Source: Trichopus zeylanicus subsp. travancoricus (taxonomy: Eukaryota; Streptophyta; Magnoliopsida; Dioscoreales; Dioscoreaceae). From it: DNA of 64,000 nt. The notes under the pieces are model-generated. The model did not search any database. It saw nothing but the letters and a program-made list of their open reading frames with translations, and was not told the DNA's origin. Every line of letters begins with the position of its first letter. The first letter of the stretch is position 1. Both the position numbers and the translations under genes were made by a program. Shown here piece by piece: positions 10,652-21,999 of the stretch. The DNA is taken from positions 310,001 to 374,000 of the forward strand of contig RXID01014522.1 of assembly GCA_005019695.1 (NCBI GenBank), read 5' to 3'.

Positions 10652-13600
10652 GGGGAGGGGGAGTGAAATGAGCTTTAACATTAGCTTGTTTGATCCTCTC
10701 CCAAAATGCCTGCTTCTTCCTTTGGCGCTTGCTGATGTAGGGCCTTCCAAAGTAGTCATAAAGCTACTTTGAGTCAGATATAGAGTCATATCCTTCATCC
10801 ATTTCTCTTATGCATAATTCCTCTAAAGTTGGCAAAGCGCACCCTTCCATAGGCTCTAGGATTGGGACTTCACCAAACCTAGCAGGTTGAGCATTTGTTA
10901 TTGGATTGCCTGATGGAGATTGTGATAGCAGCTCATCAACATTTATTTTAGATGTATGAGTCACCATCAGACAAGAGGTTATAGACTTAGATAACTCTTT
11001 TTGATAGCATCTAGCTTTCTTAACCCATCTCTAGAGTAAGTGGCACAAATGGCCGTTTTGATCCTATGGAGGGTTGGTAAGTGGTTTTTTTACCACCTCT
11101 ATGAGGTCTATTGTTTGGCTTTGTCTATTTTGGTATGACCTTCTCGATCCTCTCAACTTTCTCACAGAGTATGGTGGTCATATTTTTCATGCTTTCCATG
11201 TGGGCAGTTATAGCATGCATGTGTTTGTTCAATATTTGCATTTTCCCATTGACAAACCTCATGTTAGTTGTGGCTAGCTCTTTCATAGTATCTAGTTGTA
11301 GTTTGAGCATGCCATAGTCGTGCTTATGATCGAACCACTCTTTAAGATAGTCATTTTGAGAGCAGCTGTCAGGGAGACCTATGGGATCTCTCATTTTATC
11401 AGTATTATCCCTAATGAATCTATTTACCTCTTCTTGCCTTGAATCCTAAACTTTCCCATCATTGAAGCATAGTGTGAAGATTGACTTGGTTATAAACCTC
11501 CAACAATAAATATGGTAGAGCATGTTACCATCGGGGGTTCACTTTCTTCATTTCTTGCATCAGAGTTCTCTAGTAAAGCTTTGAGTTTGTTGGGGAAGAA
11601 TTCTTCGAGAGTTACTTGACTTCTTTCTCTCTAAACATATTCATCCAAAGTATCGATATATTCTTGGATGGCTGATTTCTTAACATCATTTTCATCTGGC
11701 TGAATCAACTTCTTCTTCTTCTTGCTTTTGTGCTTTCTCTTCTTGATGCCTCGAGCAGGTAAGGTGGTTTGTTCTGATGAAGCTTTCTTCATCACCATCC
11801 CATGCTCCTTAGGGTTTCTGATTATTTTTTCATCATCTTTTTCAGCCTTTTTAAAATATAAATGTTCCATAAGTGCCTTTGTTCGGGAGTACGTTGTGCT
11901 TCTTTCCCAAAGAGGATCTCAGCAAGTGGTTCATGGTCCTCGAACATAGTAATATGATTGATGTATTTGACGAGCATTTTGAATAGAGCTGTCTTTGAGA
12001 GAGTTACCTTATTTTCTTGGTATTGCTTTTTTACCCAATCCTTAAACACATAACAGTCTTTAATAGTGTGCCCCAAGACTCTATGGTAAGGATGATAGTT
12101 TGGATGATATGTTTTATTGGCCTCGCCTAGCCTCTTGGATTTTGGTAATTGGAGGCTTGACTTTAGGACATCCTGAAAGATTTTAGCTACTCTTTCTCTT
12201 TTGAAAGAATGTTTCTTTCTGAGCCTTTGTTGGAGATTATTGGATCATTCCACTTCTCCATCCCCTCCAAGTGTTGGTGACTTATGTAGATTACCCTTGT
12301 TCATGGTGGGGTTTACAGATTTCTTTTGTTCAGTTGTTATGAATGCAATCCTTACTTTTTTGGAAGAACCTCCACACTTTACCTTATCTTTTTCTGGTAT
12401 GAAGCTTTGGGAACTAGATAAGGTTGGTGGGCCAATTCTTTCTAGCTTCTTAACTTGCATAATGAGGTCATGCAAGGTATGGATAGAAGAGGTGCTCATA
12501 TAGAGTACCATCTATTCTCCCCTTATGTTATCGAGGACTAGGTTCACTATCTCAAATTAGCTCATGGGTTATTTACACTTAATGCTAAGATTTCTCCATT
12601 GTGTGATAGAATCTAGAATTGACTCATTATCATGTTTTGGCATTGAGATAAGGTCTATAATGGTCAATTTGTCATTGATTCCTTCGAACTTGATTCAGAA
12701 AACCTCCTTCATTTGTGCTCAAGTCTGTATGGATTTTGGTTACAAACTATCATACTACTCAAATGCTACTCTTGTCAGGTTTGCTAAAAATTGGCAGATA
12801 ATAGGAAGGGATTATTACTTGAATTACTATACAGAGTCACAAAGTGAGCTATGTGCTATTTAGGATTGTGTATGCTATTAAATTATTTGGAACTAGGCAT
12901 TGTATAACCTTTAGGATATGCCACTTGGTCATGATGGTTAGGGTAAGTTTTGTCAGCATCATTTACCCTATCTATCTCATTTTTTGTCTCAATTATATAG
13001 CTACCATTTGTTATAACTACTATTTTATGTATGCTGAGAGTTTCATATTATCAGGAATTCCTAAAATTGGGGATTGGATATCCCTTACTATAGGAGGTGC
13101 TTGTGAAGGGCCTACATTTTTGTGGATCTCATCTAAAAGATGTGCATTCTTCTATCTTTGTTGCTTGAGATGGTTATTGAGATCATTCCAACATATTGAG
13201 CTTCTGGCTTATTTGTAGTATCATCTCCATCAACTTGATAACCTTATTTTAAGCTTCATCTTTCTCTTTGATTTGTTGTCTTAGTTGTTCTTGAAATGCT
13301 TCTATGGTGACTTCTTGATTATAGCTTTCAATTATGACCAAGACTTTTATCAGAACATGATGATTACTACCTTGAGAATTAGGTCTAGGCTCCTAGTTGA
13401 GGCTAACTTCTCCCATTAGTCATCTTATTTAAAAGTCTACTTATGGAGGGGATCATCACACCCTTTCTTTGACATGGTAGAAAAGATTAGTTCACAAGGG
13501 CCCTATCTTCTTGGATTTTTTATCAGTAAACCTCACTTAGGTAGCCTTCTTTTAGTGTATGGTTCGCTGGGTGCAGACTCATGGTCTCTCCTAGAGTCAT

Positions 13601-14235
13601 AGTGAGAAATGACTCTAACAGTGTGTGTGATCTCCTTTTGTGAGTCCCTATGCTGGGTTATGGCTTTACGATAACTCTGATACTTTTGTTCAAAGATTCA
13701 CCCTTTTGCCATAGTTTTAAGGCAAGATTATGTCCCTGTGACTTAATTTTACTCTTCTCTAAATTTCTTAGTGGAGCAAAAAAGTTGGAGGTAGGGATGG
13801 TGATGATCGACTTCGCTCGAGGAGTAGACTTCCCAAGTCAGCTAAAAATTTCAATAGCTTTTTCTTTATTGGTGATAGTCAAGATGAGCTCTTCCTTATT
13901 GATACTTCTTAACCTCTGAAAGGCTCACATCCTTATTATTGAGACATAGTTTCTAGCTCCTTATCTGAATAGCTCTTCTCATTAGTGATGATGACATTGA
14001 GCCTCTTTTCTCTTGATGGAAGAGAAGAAATAGGTTGACTTTGCATATCAACCACTTCAATTGGTGCAATAGTAGGTGCCCTTCTAAATTGGATGACCTT
14101 CAAAATGGTCTCAAACTTGATTTGAACTTTAGTTGCTTCTGTAGGAATTATTGACTGAGGTAATTACGCAACTAAACCTACCCCTAGGATGATGGTGAAT
14201 CTTGGGGTGGAGATATCCTTCATTATTATCATTTA
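10100..14235 (-). pseudogene. gag region of element A
   Basis: Gag forms the virus-like particle and binds RNA. Near 12,900-12,560 the sense strand gives AHFVTLYSNSSNNPFLL and, after frameshifts, ITQWRNLS, the hallmark of the plant retrotransposon gag domain. Near 12,110-11,980 a knuckle-like segment reads YHPYHRVLGHTIKDCYVFKDW, in which the first zinc-binding Cys appears replaced by Tyr. Downstream are KKKKLIQPDENDVKKSAIQE (basic) and a helical stretch at 11,125-11,394. The start is not certain; a Met-led frame (KDISTPRFTIILGVGL) lies near 14,220. Many stops and frameshifts. The homopolymer at 10,614-10,655 lies inside it. Confidence 0.7.
10614..10662 (+). repeat. T17-G25 homopolymer tract in gag
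   Basis: Seventeen T are followed by 25 G, then A, five G, A. On the gag-coding strand this reads C-rich then A-rich and would give poly-Pro followed by poly-Lys. The G strand could form G-quadruplex structure. It may be a real slippage expansion or an assembly error. Confidence 0.9.
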
Positions 14236-14370
14236 ATTCTTTTTTCTGTAAAGAAGAACATAATTAATCAGTCTTTAATCATAATTTTACCTTATTAGTA
14301 CTTCTATCATATTAACTAGGTTTTTATACTTGGAGGAGAAGTCATGTTTCACTAGGTGTGCAGGAATTTA
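14236..14370 (-). other. 5' leader of element A next to its 5' LTR
   Basis: The stretch between the LTR end (CCCA at 14,371) and the first gag-like frame. No primer-binding site for a familiar tRNA was recognised. A TTCTTCTTTACAG string on the sense strand resembles a 3' splice site, but there is no further support for an intron. Confidence 0.4.
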
Positions 14371-14779
14371 TGGGATCGAAGTTGACCACCTAAGATAGCA
14401 GAGACCTTGAGAGTGACCTCAAATCACAAATTAAGATTTATTTTAATTTAAAGTATGTTATCAGGTGTTGTGAAAATATGATTTTCAATAGGCACAAGCC
14501 TCTATTGTTAGTTACTTTGATGATTATCAAGATCCTCCTAAAGTGAAAAACCTAGTTAATAAAAATAGAGACACACAAAAAAAATGTATTTGATTAATTT
14601 TAAGAAATGATACATGGATTAAACAAGGGTATGCCCTCATTTTACAATGAATTTCATCATAGAATTATAGAAAATATAAAAGAAAGTAAAAAAGAGAGAG
14701 TGGAGAGGAAGCTTTGATGCATGTTGCTATCCCACTCCCCCTTCACTAGACTACGTGTCATCTGACTCAAACCTTGGAA

Positions 14780-15390
14780 GGGAATGGAAGAAGTTTGAAG
14801 TGTTTCCAATGGCTTTGAGTATTAGTGATAACTTTATGATTTCAAATATTTCTATTAGCCAATAAGGAATTAGCAATAACTTTATTGACCTTGAAGTGTT
14901 TCCATAGCTAATAAGGCATAGGTAATAACTTCATTTTAGGTTGGAATGTTTCTATAGTAGATAAAGGTGTAGGCAAAATTTTTTTTAGGTTTGAAGTGTT
15001 TTCATAGTCGACAAGGCATAAACAATAACTTTTTTAGTTTTGAAGTATTTTTAGAGTCAACAAGACATAGGCGATAACTTCTTTGGTTTTAGTAACATCA
15101 CCAATATCTTATAAGATTGGATATAGGTTTGAGATTTGTATCATCAACTACTTTTGGGGTTGACTAGCTTAAAAGGGTGCACTATCAACTACTTCTAGGG
15201 TTAATTAGCTTGAAGAATGTGTTGCCAACTGCTTATGGGGTTGGCTAGCATAAAAGTGCAACACCAACTACTTATGGAGTTGGCTAGCTTGAAAGGGTAC
15301 ATCGTCAATGACTTCTGAGGTTAACTAGCTTAAAGGAAGTGTTGTAAATGACTTCTAGGATTGATTAGCTTGAAGTGTGGCTAACAATTT
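14780..15390. repeat. two adjacent short tandem arrays at the 3' end of 5' LTR A
   Basis: At 14,800-15,110 a unit of about 45-50 bp (TTTCCATAGCTAATAAGGCA, GGTAATAACTTC) repeats about six times. At 15,130-15,390 the 40-bp unit (GTTGGCTAGCTTGAAAG) repeats about six times. The first unit is expanded at 48,085-49,170 and the second at 52,880-54,140, both on the opposite strand. Confidence 0.75.
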
Positions 15391-16639
15391 TGAGCATATT
15401 GTTGGTTGACTTTATTGATTTGGTAGCACCACCAATGACTTATAGGATTGGGTATAACTTTGAAGTATGGTCAATAGCTTAAACTGTGTTGGCGATTAAC
15501 TTCTTTGGTTTAATAGTATCACCAATAGCTTATAGAGTTAAATATAGCTTTGAAGTATGATAGATAGCTTTGAGCATATTGGTGATTAACTTCTTTAATT
15601 TTGCAGTATCACCAATAACTTATGGAGTTGGATATAGCTTTGAAGTGTGGCCGATAGCTTGAAGTATATTGCTGATTAACTTCTTTGATTTGGTAATGTC
15701 ACCAACAGCTTATGGGGTTGGGCATAGCTTGAAGTGTGGCTGACAACTTTGAGCATGTTGGTGATTAACTTTGTTTGAATAAGGTGTTATGGCTGATTGA
15801 CTAAATGAGTTTAAGTCTATCTTAGTTTGGTTTGATTTGAAGCATTGCCAATGCTTTTGGGCTAGCTTAGCTTGGAAGATGCATTGTCAATGGCTTCTGG
15901 GGTTGGCTTGCTTCGAAGTGCAACCAATGACTTTAACCATATTGGTAACTAACTTTTTTGATTTGATAGCATCACAAATGACTCATGGAGTTGGATATAG
16001 CTTTGAAATATTGCTAAAGGCTTTCATAGAACACCCAGCGAGACTTAGTTTGACCATATTTATTTCTCTTTGAACTAATTCTGGTTTAGGTTAGGGTGAT
16101 AATATCACCCATTGTTCATAGCCTTGGAGTATTGCCGAGGGTTTAACACACACAGTGGGACTCAATTTGGTCCTATTTAGTTCTATTGAGAGTAATATAG
16201 TTTGAGTCCAAGTTTGATTTTATTTAGCTTGAGTTGAGTTTAACTTTGTCTTGGACCTTTATCAAGTTTGGGTTTGCATGACTTTAGCTCGAGTTCAAGC
16301 CAATTTAGTTCAACTTGATTTCAATTTAGGTTTCACTTGGTTTGGTTCTGACTTGGCTTTGGGTTTATCCTTTTAGTTTAAACTTGATTTAACCCAATTA
16401 GGATTTGATTTGAGTTTAGTTTAATATTGATTTAACATGATTTTGAATTGACCCAATTCGAACCTAATTAGGGTTGCATCTAAACTAATTTGATTTGGAT
16501 TAACTTAGCCTAGATTTTAAGTCCAACTTAATTTGGGTTTAGTCCACTTGTTTAATTAATTTAAATCCATTTGATCTAACTTGGCATTTGCCTTTGTTTT
16601 GGTTGAGTTATTTTAAATTAATCAATTTAATTTAAGGGT

Positions 16640-18240
16640 CCTTACCTTGATGGTTGGCAAAGTACGAGCCTAAAGGCTGGCTGGGAATGAGTTGAAGGCT
16701 GGCTGGGAATGAGTTGAAGCTAGTTTGGATGTGAGCTCAAAGGCTGACTTAGTGTAAGCCTAAAGGCTGTCTGACTATAAGTATAAAGGTTGGTTAGATG
16801 CAAGCTTAAAGGTTGGATGAGTGTGAGCCCTAAGGCTAGCTTAGATGTGAGGCCGAAGGCTAGCTTGTATACTAGACTGAAGGTTGGTTGGGATGTAAGC
16901 CTGAAGGCTAGTTGGGATGTGAGCCCAAGGGTTGGTTGCATACAAGCCTGAAGGCTGGTTGAGTATGAGCCCGAAGGCTAGCTGAATGAGAGCCAAAAGG
17001 ATAATTGTGTGCAAACTCAAAGGCTGGCTAGGATGTGAGCACGAGGGCTAGTTGGGTACGAGCCCAAAAGATGGTTGATTGTGAGCCTAAATGTTGGCTC
17101 AGATGCGAGCCTAAAGATTGACTGGGCGCGAGCCCAAAGGCTGGCTGAGTGTGAGCTCAAAGGCTGGTTGAGTACAAGGGTGAAGGCTAGCCGAGTGCAA
17201 GCCTGAAGGCTAGCTGGGATGCAATCTCGAAGGCTAGCTGAGTACAAGCATGAATGATGACTGAGTGTGAGCCTAAAGGCTTATTGAGTGTGAGTCCAAA
17301 GGCTAGCTGGGTGTGAGCCTGAAGGTTGGCTTGGATACGAGCTCGAAGGCTAGTTGGGTTCTAGCTCGAAGGTTGGTTGAGTGAGAGCCTAAAGGCTAAC
17401 TTAGTGCGAGCGCGAAGGCTAGATGGGATGCGAGCCTTGGGCTTGCTAGGTGCAAGCCTGAAGGCTGGCTTAGATGTGAGCCCCAAGGTTGGCTGAGTGC
17501 AAGCTTAAAGGTTGGCTCAGTGTAAACTCGAAGACTGGCTCAATATGAGCCCAAAGACTGGTTGAGTGCAAGCCTAAAGGCTTGCTGGGATGAGAGCATG
17601 AAGGTTGGCTAAGTGTTAATCCAAAGGCTAGTTGAGTGTGAGCTCGAAGGCTAGCTTAGATACAAGCTTGAAGATTAGACAAGTGTAAACCTAAAGGCTG
17701 GCTGAGCACAAGCCCAAATATTGGCTTGGATGCGAGCCTAAAGGCTAGTTGAGTACGAGCCCAAAGACTGACTAGGATACAAACTCGATGGCTGGCTAAG
17801 TGTAAGCCTGAATGCTGACTAAGTGTAAGCCTGACAATTAGATGGGTGAGAGCCTGAAGGCTAGCTGAGTGCAAGCCTGAAGGCAATCTTGGATGCAAGC
17901 CCAAAGGCTGGTTGAGTGTGAGTCTGAAGGTGGGCTAAGTGCGACCCTAAAGAGTGGCTGAGTGTAGGTCTGAAGGTTGGTTGAGTGTAAAACAAATGCT
18001 GGCTATGTACATGCCTAAAGGCTAGTTGAGTGCGAGCCCAAAAGCTGGCTAAATGTAAGCCTGAAAGTTAGCTTAGATGTGAGCTTGAAGGCTAGTTATG
18101 TGTGAGCCCGAAAGCTAGCTAAATGTGAGCTCAAAGGCTAGTTGAGTGTGAGCTTGAAGGCTAGCTAGGATGTGAGACTGAAGGCTGTCTTGGCTACGAG
18201 CCCAAAGGTTGGTTAATTACAAGCCCGAAGGCTAGCTTGT
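16640..18240. repeat. expanded 23-24 bp tandem array in 5' LTR of A
   Basis: About 65-70 degenerate copies of the AAGGCTGGCTGAGTGCGAGC-type unit, against about 26 in the partner LTR. At the left edge an exact 22-bp duplication (16,673-16,694 repeated at 16,695-16,716) suggests recent slippage. Open frames over it, such as 16,720-16,941 minus, only reflect the repeat. Confidence 0.9.
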
Positions 18241-19159
18241 GGTGATGGAAACTTGCCACTTTAGAGTGGCCGCAGGTAATGTCAAAAATTCACCATCTTC
18301 GAGTGGAGCCGCACGTGGCTATGGTGATATCGAGAGTCTGTCATCTTCTTCACCATCTTTGAAGGACCGCAGGTGGCTGCAGAAAGATCAAAAGTTTACC
18401 ATCTTCATCACCATCTTTGAGGGGTTACAGGTGATTACAGTGAGGTCAAGAGTTCATTGTCTTTATCACTGTCTTCGAGGGGACCATGAGTGGTCATAGT
18501 GGGATCAAGAGTTTACCATCTTCATCGCCATCTTCAAGGGATTACGGGTGATCATGGTGATAGAGTTTCATTATCACACCAAAGATCGTGGTGGCTGCAA
18601 TATTAAATAGTCTTCTTTTTCTTAATATTTTTGCCAAATTCTCTTCTTTTTTACTTTTTCCTCTCTTTTTCTAACAACTCCTTTTTTTCATATTTTTTAT
18701 TCTTTTTAGCTTCTCTCTCAAACTCAAAAGCTCTCTCCTATATTGGCTGAATATTTTTTTTGCTACACAAGTTTTTTATATTTTTTGTTCCATTTTTTAC
18801 TTCTTCTTCAAGTCAAGCCCAAGACCCCCCTTCTTTCTTCTCGCGAAGCAAAACCGAGCTTGAGTGGCTTAGTCTTCCTTTTCAGCCAGATTTGATTGTC
18901 TCTGCTCAGATCTAGCCTTTCTCCCTTGGTAGTGATGCGAAGTCCTACATCTAATGATTAAATTTGGCCAGATTCAGTTCCTGGTTGGCTTTAATTCTTG
19001 GTAAGTTCCATGCAATTGGTGGCTAGGGCGTTTAGCAGAGCTGAGGCTGGCATTGAGGTGAAGACAGTGCGGGATGAGTGGAGGATGGCTACTAGTGCAG
19101 GCGATGAGATCGGTTCGTTGGTTTAGGTGTTAGAGGCGGCTAGGGTTGGAGGTGCGGGC

Positions 19160-19642
19160 TTAGGCATCATGGGCATTGGTGGTGGTGGATGGGGCGGTAA
19201 GGAGGTCAAAGAGGAGGGTGCTAGGGTGGTCATTGATGATACAGTGGGCAGCCATTGGAATTTTCGAGCAATTTTTGATCCTCTTGTCTCTTGTGTGGGA
19301 AATTGAGTTGTAGGTTTGGCGGCACTTAGGAAGGTAAAGAGCTACGAGGATGCGATGAGGTCTATGCAAAGATGGCTTAACAATGATGTAGGCCTTGGAT
19401 AGGGGGTAGTCCAACGAGTAGCTAGGGTTTGGGTCAATATAGACCGTGGCTGATTGAGATATGCCTACAATATTGGGGAGGAGGAGAGTAGAGAAACATA
19501 GAAAAGAAAGAGAGACAAAAACAAGATAAGATTCGATGACCATTTTTGTTCTTGGCCTTGAATTCTCTTCTTGCTTGAATGCTCCGGTACTAATCTCTCT
19601 TCCAATTTTCTGATCTTTGATCTCTAATTTTGCAGGTTCCAT
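19160..19642 (-). CDS. 160-codon open frame in the R/U5 part of LTR A; product unknown
   Basis: An uninterrupted 160-codon frame lies in the sense direction, starting a few bases downstream of the LTR TATA box. It has a charged N-terminus (LEIKDQKIGREISTGAFKQE), a hydrophobic stretch at about residues 39-60 (YLVFVSLSFLCFSTLLLP) that could span a membrane, and a His- and Pro-containing tail. The partner LTR has the same block broken into three frames, with a recognisable shared piece (IIVKPSLHRPHRILVALY against IIVEPSPHGPHHILIALY). I recognise no family. It may be leader sequence that happens to be open, so a functional protein is doubtful. Confidence 0.3.
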   Translation of the reverse strand: MEPAKLEIKDQKIGREISTGAFKQEENSRPRTKMVIESYLVFVSLSFLCFSTLLLPNIVGISQSATVYIDPNPSYSLDYPLSKAYIIVKPSLHRPHRILVALYLPKCRQTYNSISHTRDKRIKNCSKIPMAAHCIINDHPSTLLFDLLTAPSTTTNAHDA

Positions 19643-19645
19643 TAA

Positions 19646-19655
19646 TTTTTATAGG
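19646..19655 (-). promoter_or_regulatory. TATA box of 5' LTR A
   Basis: Sense reading CCTATAAAAA, about 0.9 kb from the LTR start, directly upstream of the block beginning CCTGCAAAATTAGAG. Other LTRs of the family have TATA words in the same position (33,879, 45,866, 50,266). It likely marks the element promoter, with U3 upstream and R downstream. Confidence 0.6.
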
Positions 19656-20555
19656 ACTCAAAGAGATGAAAATGGGCTAGAACGAATCTTCTTTGTTTGA
19701 AGTTTTGAACGATGGATGTGAATGTAAATAGATATGGATATGGTTTATCCAGAGTTTGGATGAGCTTGTGAAGAGATATGTATAAATTTATTTGTAGATG
19801 ATGATAACTTAAAAGTTATACTCATCCTCGACATTGAAGTAATAAAAGAGTTATTTGTAATTTTTTTTCAAAAGATTAGACTAAATTGTAATTTTATAAA
19901 TTTTAGAAGTCTTTTCTACAAAAAAAATACTTATTTATAAAGTTTAAAAATTTTCAGGGTCCTTTTTAAATTAAATTTGGATTTATTCACAAATAAAAAT
20001 TCTTGAAGGACTTATTTAGAAAAATTAAATTCTAGGGGTTTATTTATAAATATAGAATTTTGGAAGAGTTTATTTATAAATCTTGATGGGGGACCAAATC
20101 ATAATTATTGATCACTTGAAGGGTTTGTTTATAAACCCTAAATTTTGTGGGATTAATTTATAATTTTAGAATTTTATTAGATTTTTTCACAAAATTCCCA
20201 TTCTAGGGACCTATTTATAAGAAAAATATGGCCTATGTCGCATCTATGAAGATTTATTTAATTCAAAGGTCTATTTGTGAACTTTTTATATTTTTTATTT
20301 TGGTCTAAATTTTAGATGAAATTTGAGCCCAATTATGGGCCAACAATCTAGCCCAATTAGCTCATTTAGATTAAGCCTAATTTAATACCGAATTTTTCAA
20401 TGATTCAAGTTCAAATTGAGCTCAATTTTTTGTTAAACTCGGACGCAATTTAAGTCTAACTAAGACCCATATTTAAGTCATAATTTAGTGACATACAAGT
20501 TTCCATTTTAATTATATTTTAATTAATTTTTGTTGTGGCAAAATCACCCCAAACA

Positions 20556-20584
20556 CCTGCACCCACCCAAACACTTCCCTCATG
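20556..20584. other. short spacer between two LTRs
   Basis: Twenty-nine bases separate the outer end of LTR A from the next LTR. It contains CACCCAAACA at 20,565-20,574, a second near-copy of the LTR terminus seen at 20,547-20,555, which suggests a remnant of an earlier LTR end. Confidence 0.4.
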
Positions 20585-21139
20585 TGGAGCAATGATTGAC
20601 CATTTGAGATAGCATAAGAGATCCCAGGAAATAACCTCAAAATAATAAATAAAATTTAAGTGAGTTTGAATGCACAACCGAAAATTATGAGAATATGACT
20701 TTCAATAAGTATAATCTCTATTGTTAATTACTGTGATAATCGTCAGAAGTCTTCTAAAGTAAAGAATTCAACTAATAAAATAGAGACATAAAAGAAAGTA
20801 TAATTTGATTAATTTAAGGAAGGGTACATGGCTTAAGTAAGGGCATACCTCACTTTACAATTTTAAAAATTTAAATACATAATATAAAGAATATGAAATA
20901 GGGAAAGAATTGGGAAAAGCTTGATGCTCACTATTGCCCCGCTCCTTTATACTTTATCAAGTGAAATTTGACTCGAATGGGTACTTAGTTTGATCCTTGG
21001 TAGATGCAGGTAACTTTGCTCAATTTTAGAGTGTGACTGACTACCTTGGTTTGTGTTTGTTGATCTATTAAGGTTTGAAGTACTGCTGATAGATTTCTTT
21101 TTGTTGTCGGTCAACTTCAACTTCTTTTAATCTTCAATT

Positions 21140-21900
21140 TGAGAGAATAATTAGTGGCCTTAGTTTATACTGATTGTCCTCAATATGACAATCGATGGCC
21201 TCTTTAGTTTATTATTGATTAAGTTTTCAAACATCATCAATAGTTTTTATACTTGTGTTGGTTGAATTTGAAGAATTACTGTCGGTTGACCTCCATCAAA
21301 CATGGCATTTGGCTGATGACTAAGCAAGTTCGAGTCTGCCTTGGTTAGGTTTTGAAATGAGAGAGTGATTGGTGACTTTGGCTTATGGTAATCATTCTCA
21401 ATTTGATAATCGATGACTTATTTGGCTTATTATTGATTAAGTTTGAAGCATTGTTAATGGTTTTTATGCTTGTATTTGCTAAGATTGATGTTTTGTCAAT
21501 GACTTTATGTTTATTGTCAGTTGACTTTCTCTGAATATGATGTTTGGCTGACTGACTAAGTGAGTCCATACCTACCTTAGTTTAGTTTGGTTTGAGCGAA
21601 TGATTAGTGGCCTTAGGTTATAATAATCATTCTCAATTTGATAATTAATGACCTTTTTGGCTTGTTGCCAATTGAGTTTAAAGTATCACTAATGGCTTTT
21701 ATACTTGTATTGGTTGAGCTTAAAGTTTTACTGAAAAATTTGTGCTTATTATCAGTTGACTTCTTTCAAACATGGCATTTGGCTAATTGAGTAAGTTCAA
21801 GTTTGCCCTAGTTTAGTTTGAAATGATTAGTGATCTTGGCTTATGTTGATCATTTTTTATTTAATAATTGATGACCTTCTTTGGTTTGTTATCGATTAGA
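21140..21900. repeat. about 240-bp tandem repeat in LTR
   Basis: About three copies of a unit including GATTAGTGGCCTTAG, AATTTGATAATCGATGACC and TTGGCTGACTGACTAAG. The same unit recurs at 40,820-41,900 and, on the other strand, near 36,360-36,960. Confidence 0.75.
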
Positions 21901-21999
21901 CTTGAGGTATTACCTATGACTTTGAGATTGTTGTTGACTAACTCTAATTGATTTGTATTTGCTTTGATTCAAGCATGATTTAATTTGCGATTGATTTGA

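Larger units (their letters stand above)
1..20555 (-). mobile_element. Ty3/gypsy LTR retrotransposon A (decayed, truncated by window start)
   Basis: This is a long-terminal-repeat retrotransposon read right to left. Two diverged direct repeats flank an internal region that holds gag, protease, reverse transcriptase, RNase H and integrase remnants in that order, which is the Ty3/gypsy order. The right (5') LTR starts with TGTTTGGGG at 20,555 in the element's sense and ends with CCCA at 14,371. The left (3') LTR begins at 4,699 and runs off the window, lacking about its last 0.6 kb. The LTRs differ at many positions, so the insertion is old. The RNase H and integrase sequences resemble the plant non-chromovirus (Tat-like) branch, and no chromodomain was seen; that lineage call is inference. 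All coding regions carry stops and frameshifts. No clear tRNA primer-binding site was recognised after the 5' LTR. Confidence 0.85.
14371..20555 (-). repeat. 5' LTR of element A (about 6.2 kb)
   Basis: In the element's sense this LTR starts TGTTTGGGGTGATTTTG and ends GATCCCA. From start to end it contains an AT-rich U3 (19,660-20,555) with repeated TTTATAAATA-type words, a TATA box, a GC-rich block, a purine-rich tract, a long 23-bp array, a stretch rich in GGTTCAAAC-like words, a 40-bp array and an array of about 45-50 bp. The order matches the 3' LTR. It is very long for a plant LTR, chiefly because of the arrays downstream of the promoter. Confidence 0.85.

Noticed and set aside
12201..13218. 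Plus-strand frames of 100-124 codons over gag
   Set aside because: They are antisense shadows of the gag pseudogene, whose features are on the minus strand.
14371..14420. tRNA-Met primer-binding site next to the 5' LTR of A
   Set aside because: The usual TGGTATCAGAGC-type string is not present beside the LTR end. Another tRNA or decay is possible, so none was annotated.
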